From NCBI GenBank assembly GCA_050999155.1, contig JBPCPM010000178.1, forward strand, positions 1-64,000: DNA of 64,000 nt. The letters are read 5' to 3'. Made by a program: the position numbers and the translations under genes. The stretch is from JBPCPM01 sp050999155 (GTDB taxonomy: Bacteria > Actinomycetota > Thermoleophilia > Solirubrobacterales > 70-9). The notes under the pieces are model-generated. The model saw nothing but the letters and a program-made list of their open reading frames with translations, searched no databases and was not told where the DNA came from. Of the stretch, positions 49,459 to 58,342 are shown one piece after another (positions within the stretch are counted from its first letter, which is position 1; each line of letters starts with the position of its first letter).

Positions 49459-50223
49459 TCAGCCGGTGATGCCGCGCAGCGTCCGGACCAGCAACAGGTG
49501 CTGCAAGCGGCTGGCCACGGCCGCGAGGTTCTCGAGGTTCTCGACCGCCTCGCGCCGGCGATCGGCGCTGTGCGAACGCAGGGCCGGGCCGAAGATCTGT
49601 TCGAGCAGCCGGGCCTCGCGGTCGGCCGAGGACTTGAAGACCCTCAGGTTGCGCCCCGCCACGCCGAAGCGGGCAAGCTCGCCGACGGCCCGCAGGACCT
49701 CGCGGTCGGTGTCGGTGTAGAGCATGCCGTCCGGAGTCTTGGAGGCAACGACGATGCCGTACTCCTCGAGTTCGCGCAGGACCTGTTCATCGACCCCGGA
49801 CTGCTCGAGCAGCTGCTGGCGGGTGAGGTCCATGCCCTCGGTCTCGACGCTGATGGCGCGGCGGACCGGGCCCGAGCTGCTGCGCTGCTCGGGGTGGGGC
49901 TGGGTGTAGTCGCCCGAGGCCAGCTCGCGGCGGATCACCCGCAGCGGCAGGAACTCGTCGCGCTGGAGCTGGAGGATGGTGCGCAGCCGGTCGACGTCGT
50001 CCTGGCTGTAGAGGCGGTAGCCGCCGGGGGTGCGCCGGGGGGTCAGGAGCTTCTGGTCCTCCAGGTACCGGATCTTCGAGATCGAGATGTCCGAGAACTC
50101 CTGGCTGAGGATCTTGCAGACCGAGCCGATGGTCATCGCCTTGCGCGGCCGTGAGGGCTTGGCGCGACCGGGCTGGCCATCGGCGTCGGGTCGCGACGGG
50201 GGAACTGCGGTTGTTCGCTCCAT
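49459..50223 (-). CDS. MerR-type regulator, Rv1828/FtsR-like
   Basis: A 254-residue regulator with a MerR winged HTH after a ~30-residue tail: MTIGSVCKILSQEFSDISIS, IRYLEDQKLLTPRRTPGGYR, LYSQDDVDRL. The remainder (LTRQQLLEQSGVDEQVLREL, LRAVGELARFGVAGRNLRVF) forms a second helical domain instead of the usual coiled coil. This two-domain build and the position directly downstream of an FHA gene are as in mycobacterial Rv1827-Rv1828 and the corynebacterial ftsZ activator FtsR. It probably controls cell-division or growth genes. Confidence 0.87.
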   Translation of the reverse strand: MERTTAVPPSRPDADGQPGRAKPSRPRKAMTIGSVCKILSQEFSDISISKIRYLEDQKLLTPRRTPGGYRLYSQDDVDRLRTILQLQRDEFLPLRVIRRELASGDYTQPHPEQRSSSGPVRRAISVETEGMDLTRQQLLEQSGVDEQVLRELEEYGIVVASKTPDGMLYTDTDREVLRAVGELARFGVAGRNLRVFKSSADREARLLEQIFGPALRSHSADRRREAVENLENLAAVASRLQHLLLVRTLRGITG

Positions 50224-50228
50224 GTCCG

Positions 50229-50693
50229 CTACCGCTCCAGGTACCCGAGCTTGTACTTGCCAATCTGGATCTCGTCGCCGTCGCTCAGCCGGTGGGACTC
50301 GATGCGGTTGCGATTCACGTAGGTCCCGTTCAGCGAGCCGAGGTCGTCGACGAACACGCCGTCGCGGCGGCGCACGATCAGGGCGTGGTTGCGCGAGACG
50401 GTCACGTCGTCGAGAAAGACGTCGGCGTCGGGGCTCCGGCCGATCGCGGTGCGGTCGTCTCCGACTGTGAAGCTCTCACCGGCCCGGCCCCCGCCGGTGC
50501 GGATCACCAGGGCCGCGCCACGGTCCGACGCCTTCTCGAGGTCGATCGGCGTGATCTCCCCCTCGTCGACCGTGTAGCTCATGGTCGTCGGGTCGTCCCG
50601 TGCCCCCGAGGATGCGAGGTACGCCCCGCATCGCGTGCAGTAGTTCGAGCCCTCGCCGTTGACGAAGCCGCATTCCTGACAGTGGATCGCCAC
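50229..50693 (-). CDS. GarA-like FHA protein with N-terminal zinc ribbon
   Basis: A 154-residue protein. Residues 5-22 form a zinc ribbon (CQECGFVNGEGSNYCTRCG). A short linker carries TVDEGEITPIDLEK. The FHA domain occupies ~65-150 with AIGRSPDADVFLDDVTVSRNHALI and GSLNGTYVNRNRIES, containing the phosphothreonine-binding Arg, Ser, His and Asn. GarA/OdhI proteins regulate 2-oxoglutarate metabolism and are themselves kinase targets. The ETTx phosphosite of GarA is not evident here. GGAGGAGG precedes the GTG. It sits directly upstream of the MerR gene, as garA does of Rv1828. Confidence 0.85.
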   Translation of the reverse strand: MAIHCQECGFVNGEGSNYCTRCGAYLASSGARDDPTTMSYTVDEGEITPIDLEKASDRGAALVIRTGGGRAGESFTVGDDRTAIGRSPDADVFLDDVTVSRNHALIVRRRDGVFVDDLGSLNGTYVNRNRIESHRLSDGDEIQIGKYKLGYLER

Positions 50694-50720
50694 CTGCCTC
50701 CTCCCCCCTGCCGGCCCCGA

Positions 50721-50978
50721 CTATTCGGTGTCCGCCGGCGTGGCCTTGCCCGAGAGAATATCGGTCAGCTGCTTGACGTCGGCACCACTGATGACCGATT
50801 GCCCTTCCTCGCGGCGCTTGCGCAGGCGGTTGACGAGTTCGGCGCGGAGGATATCGATCTTCCCGTGCAGCAGCCGTCGCCGGTAGCTGACGTCCTGCTC
50901 CTCCGTGGTGTGCTGGTCGATCAGGTCCTTGAGCTCTTGATCGCTCAAGGCCCCGAGATCGGGAAACGTCTCGTCCAT
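50721..50978 (-). CDS. rsiG: RsiG-like c-di-GMP-binding anti-sigma factor
   Basis: An 85-residue helical protein. It contains EEQDVSYRRRLLHGKIDILR, which fits the RsiG motif E-x3-S-x2-R-x3-Q-x3-D exactly except that the Gln is His. RsiG proteins form a coiled-coil that binds c-di-GMP and then holds the sporulation/motility sigma factor WhiG. Streptomyces RsiG has two motif copies; Rubrobacter RsiG has one and works as a dimer, and this protein also has only one. No whiG gene is in the window. GGAG precedes the ATG. A GGDEF/HD protein is encoded at 12825. Confidence 0.8.
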   Translation of the reverse strand: MDETFPDLGALSDQELKDLIDQHTTEEQDVSYRRRLLHGKIDILRAELVNRLRKRREEGQSVISGADVKQLTDILSGKATPADTE

Positions 50979-51043
50979 CGTGCTCCGTTCGGGTGGCGGG
51001 CGGAAAGGTCGTGGGGCAGCGTATAGGCCCGGGAGCCGAAGGG

Positions 51044-51718
51044 TCAACCAGAACTCGACGGTTGGGCGCGATCGCCCGCGCGGGCTCGTTCACGCCCCGT
51101 CTTGATGTAGAGCAGGGTGGCGGCCCACGCCATTGCCACGCCGATGCCGAGGGTGATGTCGAAGGCGATGGTGTCGAACACCATCGCCCAGAACAGCGAG
51201 AAGAACACGAGGAAGGCAGCGATGCGGCCGACCCAGGTGATCTCGATGTCGACGCCTCGGGTGATGGCAAAACGGGCGAGAAACGGAATCACGAGCTCCC
51301 GAAGGCCGAGGGCGATGAGCAGCCAGCGCGGCAGCAGCTCGAAGTTGAAGCAGACGATCGCGCCGCACAGGACCGTGAGCCGGTCGACAACCGGGTCCAG
51401 CAACGCCCCGAGGCGGCTGTACTGCCCCGTGAGCCGAGCCACCATCCCGTCGAAGTAGTCGCCCCAGGCGACCACGCCGAAGATGGCCGTGGCCACCGGG
51501 TCGCGTCCGTTCGGATCGTCGAACGCCAGGTACAGGAAGACAGGCAGCGCGGCGAGGCGCGCGTACCCGATCATGTTCGGGATCGTGAACGGCCGCAGCG
51601 GCTGTCCGGCTCGGGTGGCGGTGGGTTCGGGCCCTGAGCGGTCGATCCCGAAGATCCGGCGCCGCGTGCGGATCGTCTGGGGCTGCGAGGAGGGCGGCGT
51701 CCGCTCTGGCTCGCTCAC
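51044..51718 (-). CDS. CDP-alcohol phosphatidyltransferase, PgsA-like
   Basis: A 224-residue membrane protein. A ~45-residue basic, disordered N-terminus precedes six predicted helices. The catalytic signature D-x2-D-G-x2-A-R-x8-G-x3-D-x3-D is intact (WGDYFDGMVARLTGQYSRLG, then ALLDPVVDR). It transfers a phosphatidyl group from CDP-diacylglycerol to an alcohol such as glycerol-3-phosphate or inositol. The GTG overlaps the proS stop in a GTGA motif, so it is translated with proS. Confidence 0.88.
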   Translation of the reverse strand: MSEPERTPPSSQPQTIRTRRRIFGIDRSGPEPTATRAGQPLRPFTIPNMIGYARLAALPVFLYLAFDDPNGRDPVATAIFGVVAWGDYFDGMVARLTGQYSRLGALLDPVVDRLTVLCGAIVCFNFELLPRWLLIALGLRELVIPFLARFAITRGVDIEITWVGRIAAFLVFFSLFWAMVFDTIAFDITLGIGVAMAWAATLLYIKTGRERARAGDRAQPSSSG

Positions 51719-53406
51719 CGCGGCTCCCGGGCGAGGTCCTCGACCCCGGCGGCCACCGCATCGAGGGCGATGGATGCGGTGGTGCCGTCGGCCCGGCGCT
51801 GGCCCTCGACCACGCCGTCGGCAAGGCCGCGCCTGCCGACTGTGAGCCGTACCGGGCAGCCCAGCAGCTCGGCGTCGGTGAACTTCTCGCCGGCCCCGGC
51901 CGCGCGGTCGTCGAGCAGGACCTCGTGGCCCTCCTCGCTCAGCTCTGCGTACAGGCGCTCGCTGGCCGCGGCTTCCTCGGATCCGGGCTTGCCGAGGGAG
52001 ACGATGTGGACGTCCCACGGGGCGATTCCGGCCGGCCAGACGATGCCCTTCTCGTCAGCCATCTGCTCGATGGCCGCCGCGATCACGCGGGCCGGGCCGA
52101 TCCCGTAGGAGGCCATGACGATCGGGTTCTCGGAGCCGTTCTCGTCGAGGTACGTCGCCCCGAGGGCGTCGGAGTAGCGTGACCCGAGCTTGAAGATGTT
52201 CGCGATCTCGATGGCCGGGATGATCTCGATGGGGTACCCGGCCTCGGTCTCGTCGCCCGGCTCGACCGACCGCAGGTCGGCGGGCTCGAAGGTGAAGTCG
52301 CGACCCGGCTGGACCCCGGTCAGATGGGCGTCGGGCCGGTTGGCGCCCGTGACGTAGCAGTGGACCTGGTCGACGGCCAGGTCGAGCACGACCGGCACCT
52401 CGGCGCCGACGGGTCCGACGAATCCGACGGGGCCGATCGCATCATCGATCTCCTCGGCGCCCGCGGGCCGTACCGCGCCCCCGAGCGCGGTGGCTGCCTT
52501 GATCTCGTTGAGCCGGTGATCACCCCGCACCAGGCACAGCACCAGGCCGCGGCCCTCGGCGACGAGCGGCACCGCCTTGAGCAGGGCCCCGGGCACCACC
52601 CCGAGGTGGCCCGCCACCTGCTCGACGGTGACCAGGCCGGGGGTGGAGACCTCGTCGGGCCGGGCGCGGAACTCGGCCGCCCCGCCGGGTGGTTGCGCAA
52701 CGGCGCTCGCGACCTCGAGGTTCGCGGCGTAGCCGGGGGCAAGAGCGATCTCATCCTCGCCGGCCGCGCACGGCGCCATGTACTCGTGGGCTCCTGCGCC
52801 GCCCATCATCCCGACGTCGGCCTCGACGCGGTACCACTGCACCCCGGCCCGGTCGAAGATCCGGTCGTAGGCGCCGATGGTCCGCTCGTAGGTCGCCTCC
52901 ATGCCGGCGGTGTCTCGATCGAAGCTGTAGGCGTCTTTCATGATGAACTCGCGGGTGCGCAGGACCCCGGCACGCGGCCGGGCCTCGTCGCGGGCCTTGA
53001 CCTGGAGCTGGTAGAGCATCAACGGCAGCTCGCGGTAGGACCGGACCTCCTGGGCGACGTGCCAGGTGACGGTCTCCTCGTGGGTCATGGCCAGGCAGTA
53101 CTCGGTGCCCTTGCGGTCGGTGAGCTTGAAGAGCTCGGGGATGTCCCAGCGGCCGGTCGCCCGCCACGGATCGGCGGGCTGCAGGACGGGGAGCAGGGCC
53201 TCCTGGGCGCCGATGGCGTCCATCTCTTCGCGCAGGATGGCCTCGACGCGCCGGTGGGCCCGCCAGCCGGCGGGCAGGTAGCTCCACATTCCGGCGCCGA
53301 GCTGCCGGACCAGGCCGGCCCGCACCATGAGCTTGTGTGAGAGTGCCTGGGCGTCGGCGGGAGCGTCGCGCAGCGTGGGGAGGAACAGCTCGGACAGGCG
53401 GGCCAT
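51715..53406 (-). CDS. proS: prolyl-tRNA synthetase, bacterial type with YbaK insertion
   Basis: A 563-residue class II synthetase. Motif 1-2 elements are GAGMWSYLPAGWRAHRRVE, EALLPVLQPADPWRATGRW, FKLTDRKGTEYCLAMTHEE and LRTREFIMKDAYSFD. The ~170-residue editing insertion (QPPGGAAEFRARPDE to ALDLAVDQ-type sequence, ~235-400) is present and has the lysine of the INS domain region. Motif 3 is MASYGIGPARVIAAAIEQ, followed by the anticodon-binding domain. TACGCT lies 6 nt before the ATG, supporting the start. Confidence 0.95.
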   Translation of the reverse strand: MARLSELFLPTLRDAPADAQALSHKLMVRAGLVRQLGAGMWSYLPAGWRAHRRVEAILREEMDAIGAQEALLPVLQPADPWRATGRWDIPELFKLTDRKGTEYCLAMTHEETVTWHVAQEVRSYRELPLMLYQLQVKARDEARPRAGVLRTREFIMKDAYSFDRDTAGMEATYERTIGAYDRIFDRAGVQWYRVEADVGMMGGAGAHEYMAPCAAGEDEIALAPGYAANLEVASAVAQPPGGAAEFRARPDEVSTPGLVTVEQVAGHLGVVPGALLKAVPLVAEGRGLVLCLVRGDHRLNEIKAATALGGAVRPAGAEEIDDAIGPVGFVGPVGAEVPVVLDLAVDQVHCYVTGANRPDAHLTGVQPGRDFTFEPADLRSVEPGDETEAGYPIEIIPAIEIANIFKLGSRYSDALGATYLDENGSENPIVMASYGIGPARVIAAAIEQMADEKGIVWPAGIAPWDVHIVSLGKPGSEEAAASERLYAELSEEGHEVLLDDRAAGAGEKFTDAELLGCPVRLTVGRRGLADGVVEGQRRADGTTASIALDAVAAGVEDLAREPR

Positions 53407-53412
53407 CGCGCG

Positions 53413-53418
53413 AGCGTA
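53413..53418 (-). promoter_or_regulatory. -10 element (TACGCT), leaderless promoter
   Basis: Lies 6 nt before the ATG of proS at 53406. Confidence 0.6.
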
Positions 53419-53556
53419 CCGAGTGGCGATGCGGCACCGTGCTCGCCTCCGACGGGGCGCTGCCCGCTGTCGCCGGGCGCCGGCGTCGGCCCTCGCCGGA
53501 TCTGCCTCCGGCCGCGTCACAATGGGTCGCTCGCGCCGTCGGCGCTCGCTGTTTCC

Positions 53557-55125
53557 ATGCGACTTGTCCTGACCTCTCACCCCCTGATCGCCGTCTGGGC
53601 GCTGGCCGTCGTCTTGGTGGCCTGTGCGCCGCCGGCCCCCGCGTGGGCGTCCCGCGACCAGCTGTCGGTGATGATGGACGACGACCGCCTGCTCTACAGC
53701 ACCGACGTCGATCGCACCAGCGCGCTCGACGAGATGCGGGCACTCGGCGTTGACGCGGTCCGGCTGACGGTCAAGTGGGAGGTGCTCGCTCCCGTCCGGC
53801 ACCCACGCGGCTTCGACGGTCGCGATCCCGACGACTACCACCAGCAGATCCTCGACCGCTACGACCGGGCGGTCCGCGGGGCGATCGCACGCGGCATGGT
53901 GCCCTACCTCAACGTGACGTGGCCCGGCCCGTCCTGGGGCCACCGGCGGGCCTCCAGCGCCCGGCTGCGGGCCCTGGGCACCTACCGGCCCGACCGCGGG
54001 GAGTTCGGCCGGTTCGTGGAGATGCTCGGTCGTCGCTACAGCGGGTCCTGGCCCGACGCCAACGAGGGGGGCGCGGTGCTCCCGCGCGTTGACGTGTGGT
54101 CGATCGGCAACGAGCCCAACCAGGGCGGCTGGCTGACGCCCCAGTGGCGCCGCTCCCGGGGGCGGACCGTTCCCGCTTCACCCCAGCTGTACCGGGCGCT
54201 CTACACGACCTCGCATGCGTCCTTGCGCCGCACCGGGCACGGCGGCGACCTCGTGATGCTCGGCGAGCTCGCGCCGCTGGGCCGCGACCGCCGCAACTCG
54301 ACGGCACCGATCCGCCCCATCGAGTTCTTGCGCGAGGTGTTCTGCCTCGACAGCCGCTACCGGCCGTATCGGGGCGCCGACGCCCGGGCCCGGGGGTGCA
54401 GCACCCGCACAATGGCCCGGATCGCGACCTCCGGCTTGGCCTACCACCCCTACACCCGCGAGCACGGTCCGTCGTGGACGCCGCGCAACCGTGAGGAGGC
54501 GACGACGGGCAGCATCTCCCGGCTTACCCGGGCCCTGGACCGCATCGCCTCGCGAACGGGCAAGCTCGATCGCGGGCTGCCGGTGATGCTCACCGAGTTC
54601 GGGTACGAGACGAGCCCACCCGACCCGCACGTCGGCGTCTCGCTGGGCCGCCAGGCGGCCTGGATCAACCAGGCGACGTACATCGCCTGGCGCAACCCCC
54701 GTGTGCGCACCGTCGCCCAGTTCCTGCTGACCGACTCCCCGCCCCGGCGCTCCGAACGGGCTGGGTCGCGGGCGTTCTGGGCCACCTACCAGAGCGGGCT
54801 GCTCGATTCCCGCGGCCGCCGCAAGCCCGCCTGGGCCGCCTACGCGCTGCCGGCCCACGTGACGCGCACGGCGCGCGGGATCCGGATCTGGGCGCAGCTA
54901 CGCTTCCGTCCCAACGGAGTGCCTGTCCGGGCGGAAGTCCAGTTCCGTCGCCGCGATTCGCGATCCTGGCGCACGGTCATGGAACTTCGGTCCAACAGCG
55001 ACAAGGGATTCGTCGCAGCAAGCACGAAATCACCCGGGGTTGGGTCAATCCGTGTCGTCTGGCGCAACCCCGAGGGCACAGTGCGTGTTAGCAGTCGTGC
55101 TGTCGCGGTTCCCACCTCCCAGTGA
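53557..55125 (+). CDS. secreted glycoside hydrolase-like protein, tandem paralogue 1
   Basis: A 522-residue exported protein with a signal peptide (PLIAVWALAVVLVACAPPAPAWA). A TIM-barrel glycosidase domain follows. The acid/base Glu lies in IGNEPNQGGWL near residue 186 and the nucleophile Glu in MLTEFGYET near residue 347, as in clan GH-A (GH5/GH39-like). A conserved disulfide candidate is FCLDSRYR with RARGC. The last ~95 residues are a basic beta domain (RTARGIRIWAQLRFRP). It is ~25-30 percent basic/aromatic in surface loops. The substrate is unknown. It starts the three-gene array. Confidence 0.82.
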   Translation: MRLVLTSHPLIAVWALAVVLVACAPPAPAWASRDQLSVMMDDDRLLYSTDVDRTSALDEMRALGVDAVRLTVKWEVLAPVRHPRGFDGRDPDDYHQQILDRYDRAVRGAIARGMVPYLNVTWPGPSWGHRRASSARLRALGTYRPDRGEFGRFVEMLGRRYSGSWPDANEGGAVLPRVDVWSIGNEPNQGGWLTPQWRRSRGRTVPASPQLYRALYTTSHASLRRTGHGGDLVMLGELAPLGRDRRNSTAPIRPIEFLREVFCLDSRYRPYRGADARARGCSTRTMARIATSGLAYHPYTREHGPSWTPRNREEATTGSISRLTRALDRIASRTGKLDRGLPVMLTEFGYETSPPDPHVGVSLGRQAAWINQATYIAWRNPRVRTVAQFLLTDSPPRRSERAGSRAFWATYQSGLLDSRGRRKPAWAAYALPAHVTRTARGIRIWAQLRFRPNGVPVRAEVQFRRRDSRSWRTVMELRSNSDKGFVAASTKSPGVGSIRVVWRNPEGTVRVSSRAVAVPTSQ

Positions 55126-55224
55126 CCTTCCGTCAGCCGTACCCAGGGACAGGATGCCCGTAGTACCGCCGTCTGACGTCGTAGTTCGGCGTCTCGTTCC
55201 CGCCCCAGACAAGGAGCAACTTTC

Positions 55225-56757
55225 GTGAAATCCCTTCGGATCTTCGTGCTGATCGCCCTGGCAACCCTCGCGTTGCCGGCGGCCGCGTCCGCGCGCAGCA
55301 CCCAGGAAACGATCTTCCAGGACGACGCCGCCATCCTGGCGTCCGACGAGGCCGGCCAGGAGGCGACACTGCTCGAGCTGCAGGCCCTTGGCGTGGACGC
55401 CGTGCGTGTCAACGTGATCTGGAAGCAGTACGTGCCGGGTACCGGCAACGAGTCGAGCCGTCCCTCGGGCGACCCCAGGGATCCGAGCTGGTACCCCGAG
55501 GCCAAGTGGGCCCGGCTCGACCGCTTCGTCCAGCGCGCTACCGCCCTGCGCATGCAGGTGCTGTTCAGCCCGGCTGCGGCGGCGGAGACAGCCTCCAGCA
55601 GCCGCCTGGGCCTGCCCAAGTGGGCCCGGAACCGCGACGGCTCGCCCAAGGACGTCGAGTTCGAGCGATACGTGCACGCCTTGGCCAAGCGCTACAACGG
55701 CACGTACCGGGGGGCCGACGGCACCCTTCTGCCTCGCGTCCGCCGCTGGTCGGTCTGGAACGAGCCGAACCAGGGCGGCTGGTTGCAGCCCCAGTGGAAG
55801 AAGGTCAAGGGCCGCAACATCGCCTACTCGCCGGTGACCTACCGCAAGCTGTTTACCCGTGCCCGCAAGTCGCTGCGCCGGACCAGCGGTCATTCCTCGT
55901 CGGCCATCTACGCCGGCGAGCTCGCCCCGATCGGGCGTGAGGGCTCGCGGCGCACCAAGACGAGCCCCATCTCACCGGGGCTGTTCCTCCGGGAGATGAC
56001 CTGCCTGGACAGCCGCTACCGGGCCTACCGGGGCGGCGACAAGAGCAGGCGGTCGAACTGCTCCGGGGCCAAGTTCACGACCAACGGTCTGGCCATCCAC
56101 CCCTACACCAAGGGCAACCGGACCAACGCCACGACCAAGCACGGGCGTGACGAGTTCCCGACGGGCGACCTCAGGGGCCTGACCCGGATGCTGGATCGGA
56201 TCGCGCGCACGCGTCGCCTTCCGAAGCGCCTGCGGGTCTACAACACCGAGTTCGGCTTCCAGACGAACCCGCCCGACAAGCCCGCGGGAGTGAGCCCGTC
56301 CCGTCAGGCCCAGTACGAGAACGAGGCGGAGTACATCCACTACCGCAACTCCCGCGTCTTCTCGTTCAACCACTACCTGATGTACGACGACCGCTGTGGC
56401 GGATCGCGCTGTGGCGGCTTCCAGACGGGCTTGCGCTACTACCAGGCCGAGTCGCGTCGCGGCGCCTTCAAGCCGGCATACGAAGCCTTCCGGATGCCGA
56501 TCGTGGTCACGAGCACGAGCAGGACGACCCGGATGCGCGTATGGGGCGCGGCCCTGGGCCGCGGCCGCCGCGATGTGTGGATCTACAACCTCTCCACGAA
56601 GAAGGTGGTCAAGAAGCTGTCCGCGTCGAAGACCAGCCGGCGTGGCTACTTCAACGTCACGGTTTCCGGGAAGCGGAACCACCGGTTCCAGCTCATCGAC
56701 CCGACGACGAAGACCACCAGCCGCAGCGCCCGGCGCTCGAGCAGCAAGGTTCGGTAG
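55225..56757 (+). CDS. secreted glycoside hydrolase-like protein, tandem paralogue 2
   Basis: A 510-residue paralogue with a signal peptide (IFVLIALATLALPAAASA). Catalytic Glu candidates are in VWNEPNQGGWLQPQW near residue 179 and YNTEFGFQTNPPDK near 342. The shared disulfide candidate is TCLDSRYR with RSNC. A unique insert (RCGGSRCGGFQTG) near residue 390 adds a cysteine pair. The C-terminal ~80 residues form a Lys/Arg-rich beta domain. AAGGAG lies 14 nt upstream of the GTG start. A strong intrinsic terminator follows the stop. Confidence 0.82.
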   Translation: MKSLRIFVLIALATLALPAAASARSTQETIFQDDAAILASDEAGQEATLLELQALGVDAVRVNVIWKQYVPGTGNESSRPSGDPRDPSWYPEAKWARLDRFVQRATALRMQVLFSPAAAAETASSSRLGLPKWARNRDGSPKDVEFERYVHALAKRYNGTYRGADGTLLPRVRRWSVWNEPNQGGWLQPQWKKVKGRNIAYSPVTYRKLFTRARKSLRRTSGHSSSAIYAGELAPIGREGSRRTKTSPISPGLFLREMTCLDSRYRAYRGGDKSRRSNCSGAKFTTNGLAIHPYTKGNRTNATTKHGRDEFPTGDLRGLTRMLDRIARTRRLPKRLRVYNTEFGFQTNPPDKPAGVSPSRQAQYENEAEYIHYRNSRVFSFNHYLMYDDRCGGSRCGGFQTGLRYYQAESRRGAFKPAYEAFRMPIVVTSTSRTTRMRVWGAALGRGRRDVWIYNLSTKKVVKKLSASKTSRRGYFNVTVSGKRNHRFQLIDPTTKTTSRSARRSSSKVR

Positions 56758-56770
56758 CCGGCCCGTACTG

Positions 56771-56803
56771 CGCTCCGGCCGCGACTTTCTCGCGGCCGGA
56801 GCG
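56771..56803 (+). terminator. strong intrinsic terminator
   Basis: A perfect 14-bp stem (left arm CGCTCCGGCCGCGA) with loop CTTTC, followed by TTTGT. It lies 14 bp after the stop of paralogue 2 and separates it from paralogue 3. Confidence 0.85.
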
Positions 56804-56857
56804 TTTGTACCTGGGTGAGACAGCCCGTCCAGAGGCGGCCGCCACACTCCCACCTGC

Positions 56858-58324
56858 ATGCTGCGATCCATCCCACACCTGCTCCGCCCACCGGCCGGTC
56901 TCCTGGCGTTGATCGTGTGCGCCACGGCGTTCGCCCTTGCCCTCCCGGCAGCGGCCCAGGCCTCCCGTGGACAGGTGTCGATCATGCAAGACGACCGCCT
57001 GGTCTACAACGACGCGACGCGCAGCTCCACCCTCGACACCATGCGCGGTCTCGGTGCCGACTGGGTGCGCGTCAACGTCATGTGGAACCGCTTCGCGCCG
57101 GGAGCGAGCTCCAAGCGCCGGCCGGCGTTCGCGGAGACAGACTCCAACGCCTACTCCCGGGGCCAGATGGAGCTGCTCGACCGGATCGTCATCGCCATCA
57201 GGGCCCGGGGCATGGAGCCGCTGCTGACGCCAACGGCTCCGGCTCCACTGTGGGCGAGCGCCGGTGGCCGCGGCCCCGTCTACAAGCCCAGCCCCACGCG
57301 GTTCGGTCGCTTCGTGCAGGCACTCGGCGAGCGCTACAACGGCCGGTTCACCCCGGCCGGCGGCAGCTCCGCGCTTCCCCGTGTTCGGCGGTGGTCGATC
57401 TACAACGAGCCGAACCAGCCCGGGTGGCTGCAGCCGCAGTACAGCGCCGGGCGGCCCTACGCCCCCCACCTGTACCGCAAGATCTACGTCGCCTCCGAGG
57501 CGGCCCTGCGGCGAACGGGCCACCGGACCAGCAGGATCCTCATCGGCGAGACCGCTCCGCTCGGGGACCGGCGCCGCTACAGCCGGTCGAAGATGCAGCC
57601 GGGCCGGTTCATCTCGGAGCTGTTCTGCCTGGGATCCCGGGACCGGGCATGCCGCAGCCCGCGCACGATCCGCACGTCGGGCTTCGCGCACCATCCCTAC
57701 GCAAAGTTCCGCAACGACACGCCGCGGACGCGAGGCAGTCGGGACGAGTTTCCCTTCGGCGACCTTCGAGGACTCACCCGCCTGCTGGACAGAGCCGGGC
57801 GGGCGCACCGGGTTCGCCGTGGGCTTTCGGTCTACAACACCGAGTACGGGTGGCAGACCAATCCCCCCGACCGCCTTTTCGGCGTCAGCCAGTCGCGGCA
57901 GGCCCGCTACCTCAACGAATCCGAGTTCAGCTCGTACCTCATGGGCCGTGTCAAGTCCTACGGCCAGTACCTCCTGCGCGACGATCCCGACACCGACGGG
58001 TTCCAGACCGGGTTGGTCGAGATCGACGGTGATGCGAAGCCGGCCCTCGACGCGTTCCGCACCGCCCTGCGCCTCGGGCTCCGCCAAGGACGGATCACGG
58101 TGTGGGGCCACCTGCGCCCCGAGAGCAGCGGGACGGTGGTCGAGCTCGAGCACGCGAAGACCAGCCGCGATCCGTGGCGCAGGTCGGGAGGCCGGCTGAA
58201 GACCGACGGCCGCGGATACATCGGGACCCGCCGCAACTACCGCTCGGGCCGCTGGCGCCTGGTCTGGACCGACGCTTCGGGCGCCACGCGGACGAGCCGC
58301 GTGGCATCCAGCCCCCGCCGCTAG
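56858..58324 (+). CDS. secreted glycoside hydrolase-like protein, tandem paralogue 3
   Basis: A 488-residue paralogue with a signal peptide (LLALIVCATAFALALPAAAQA). Catalytic Glu candidates are in YNEPNQPGWLQPQY near residue 184 and YNTEYGWQTNPPDR near 330. The disulfide candidate is FCLGSRDRAC, with the shortest loop of the three. It keeps the QPQ and NPPD loops of paralogue 2 and so is closer to it than to paralogue 1. The C-terminal beta domain ends in VASSPRR. It lies beyond the intrinsic terminator, so it has its own promoter. No clear Shine-Dalgarno precedes the ATG. Confidence 0.82.
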   Translation: MLRSIPHLLRPPAGLLALIVCATAFALALPAAAQASRGQVSIMQDDRLVYNDATRSSTLDTMRGLGADWVRVNVMWNRFAPGASSKRRPAFAETDSNAYSRGQMELLDRIVIAIRARGMEPLLTPTAPAPLWASAGGRGPVYKPSPTRFGRFVQALGERYNGRFTPAGGSSALPRVRRWSIYNEPNQPGWLQPQYSAGRPYAPHLYRKIYVASEAALRRTGHRTSRILIGETAPLGDRRRYSRSKMQPGRFISELFCLGSRDRACRSPRTIRTSGFAHHPYAKFRNDTPRTRGSRDEFPFGDLRGLTRLLDRAGRAHRVRRGLSVYNTEYGWQTNPPDRLFGVSQSRQARYLNESEFSSYLMGRVKSYGQYLLRDDPDTDGFQTGLVEIDGDAKPALDAFRTALRLGLRQGRITVWGHLRPESSGTVVELEHAKTSRDPWRRSGGRLKTDGRGYIGTRRNYRSGRWRLVWTDASGATRTSRVASSPRR

Positions 58325-58330
58325 CTCCGT

Positions 58331-58336
58331 TAGATT
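58331..58336 (+). promoter_or_regulatory. -10 element (TAGATT), leaderless promoter
   Basis: Lies 6 nt before the ATG of clpP at 58343, immediately after the paralogue 3 stop. Confidence 0.6.
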
Positions 58337-58342
58337 GCTGGG

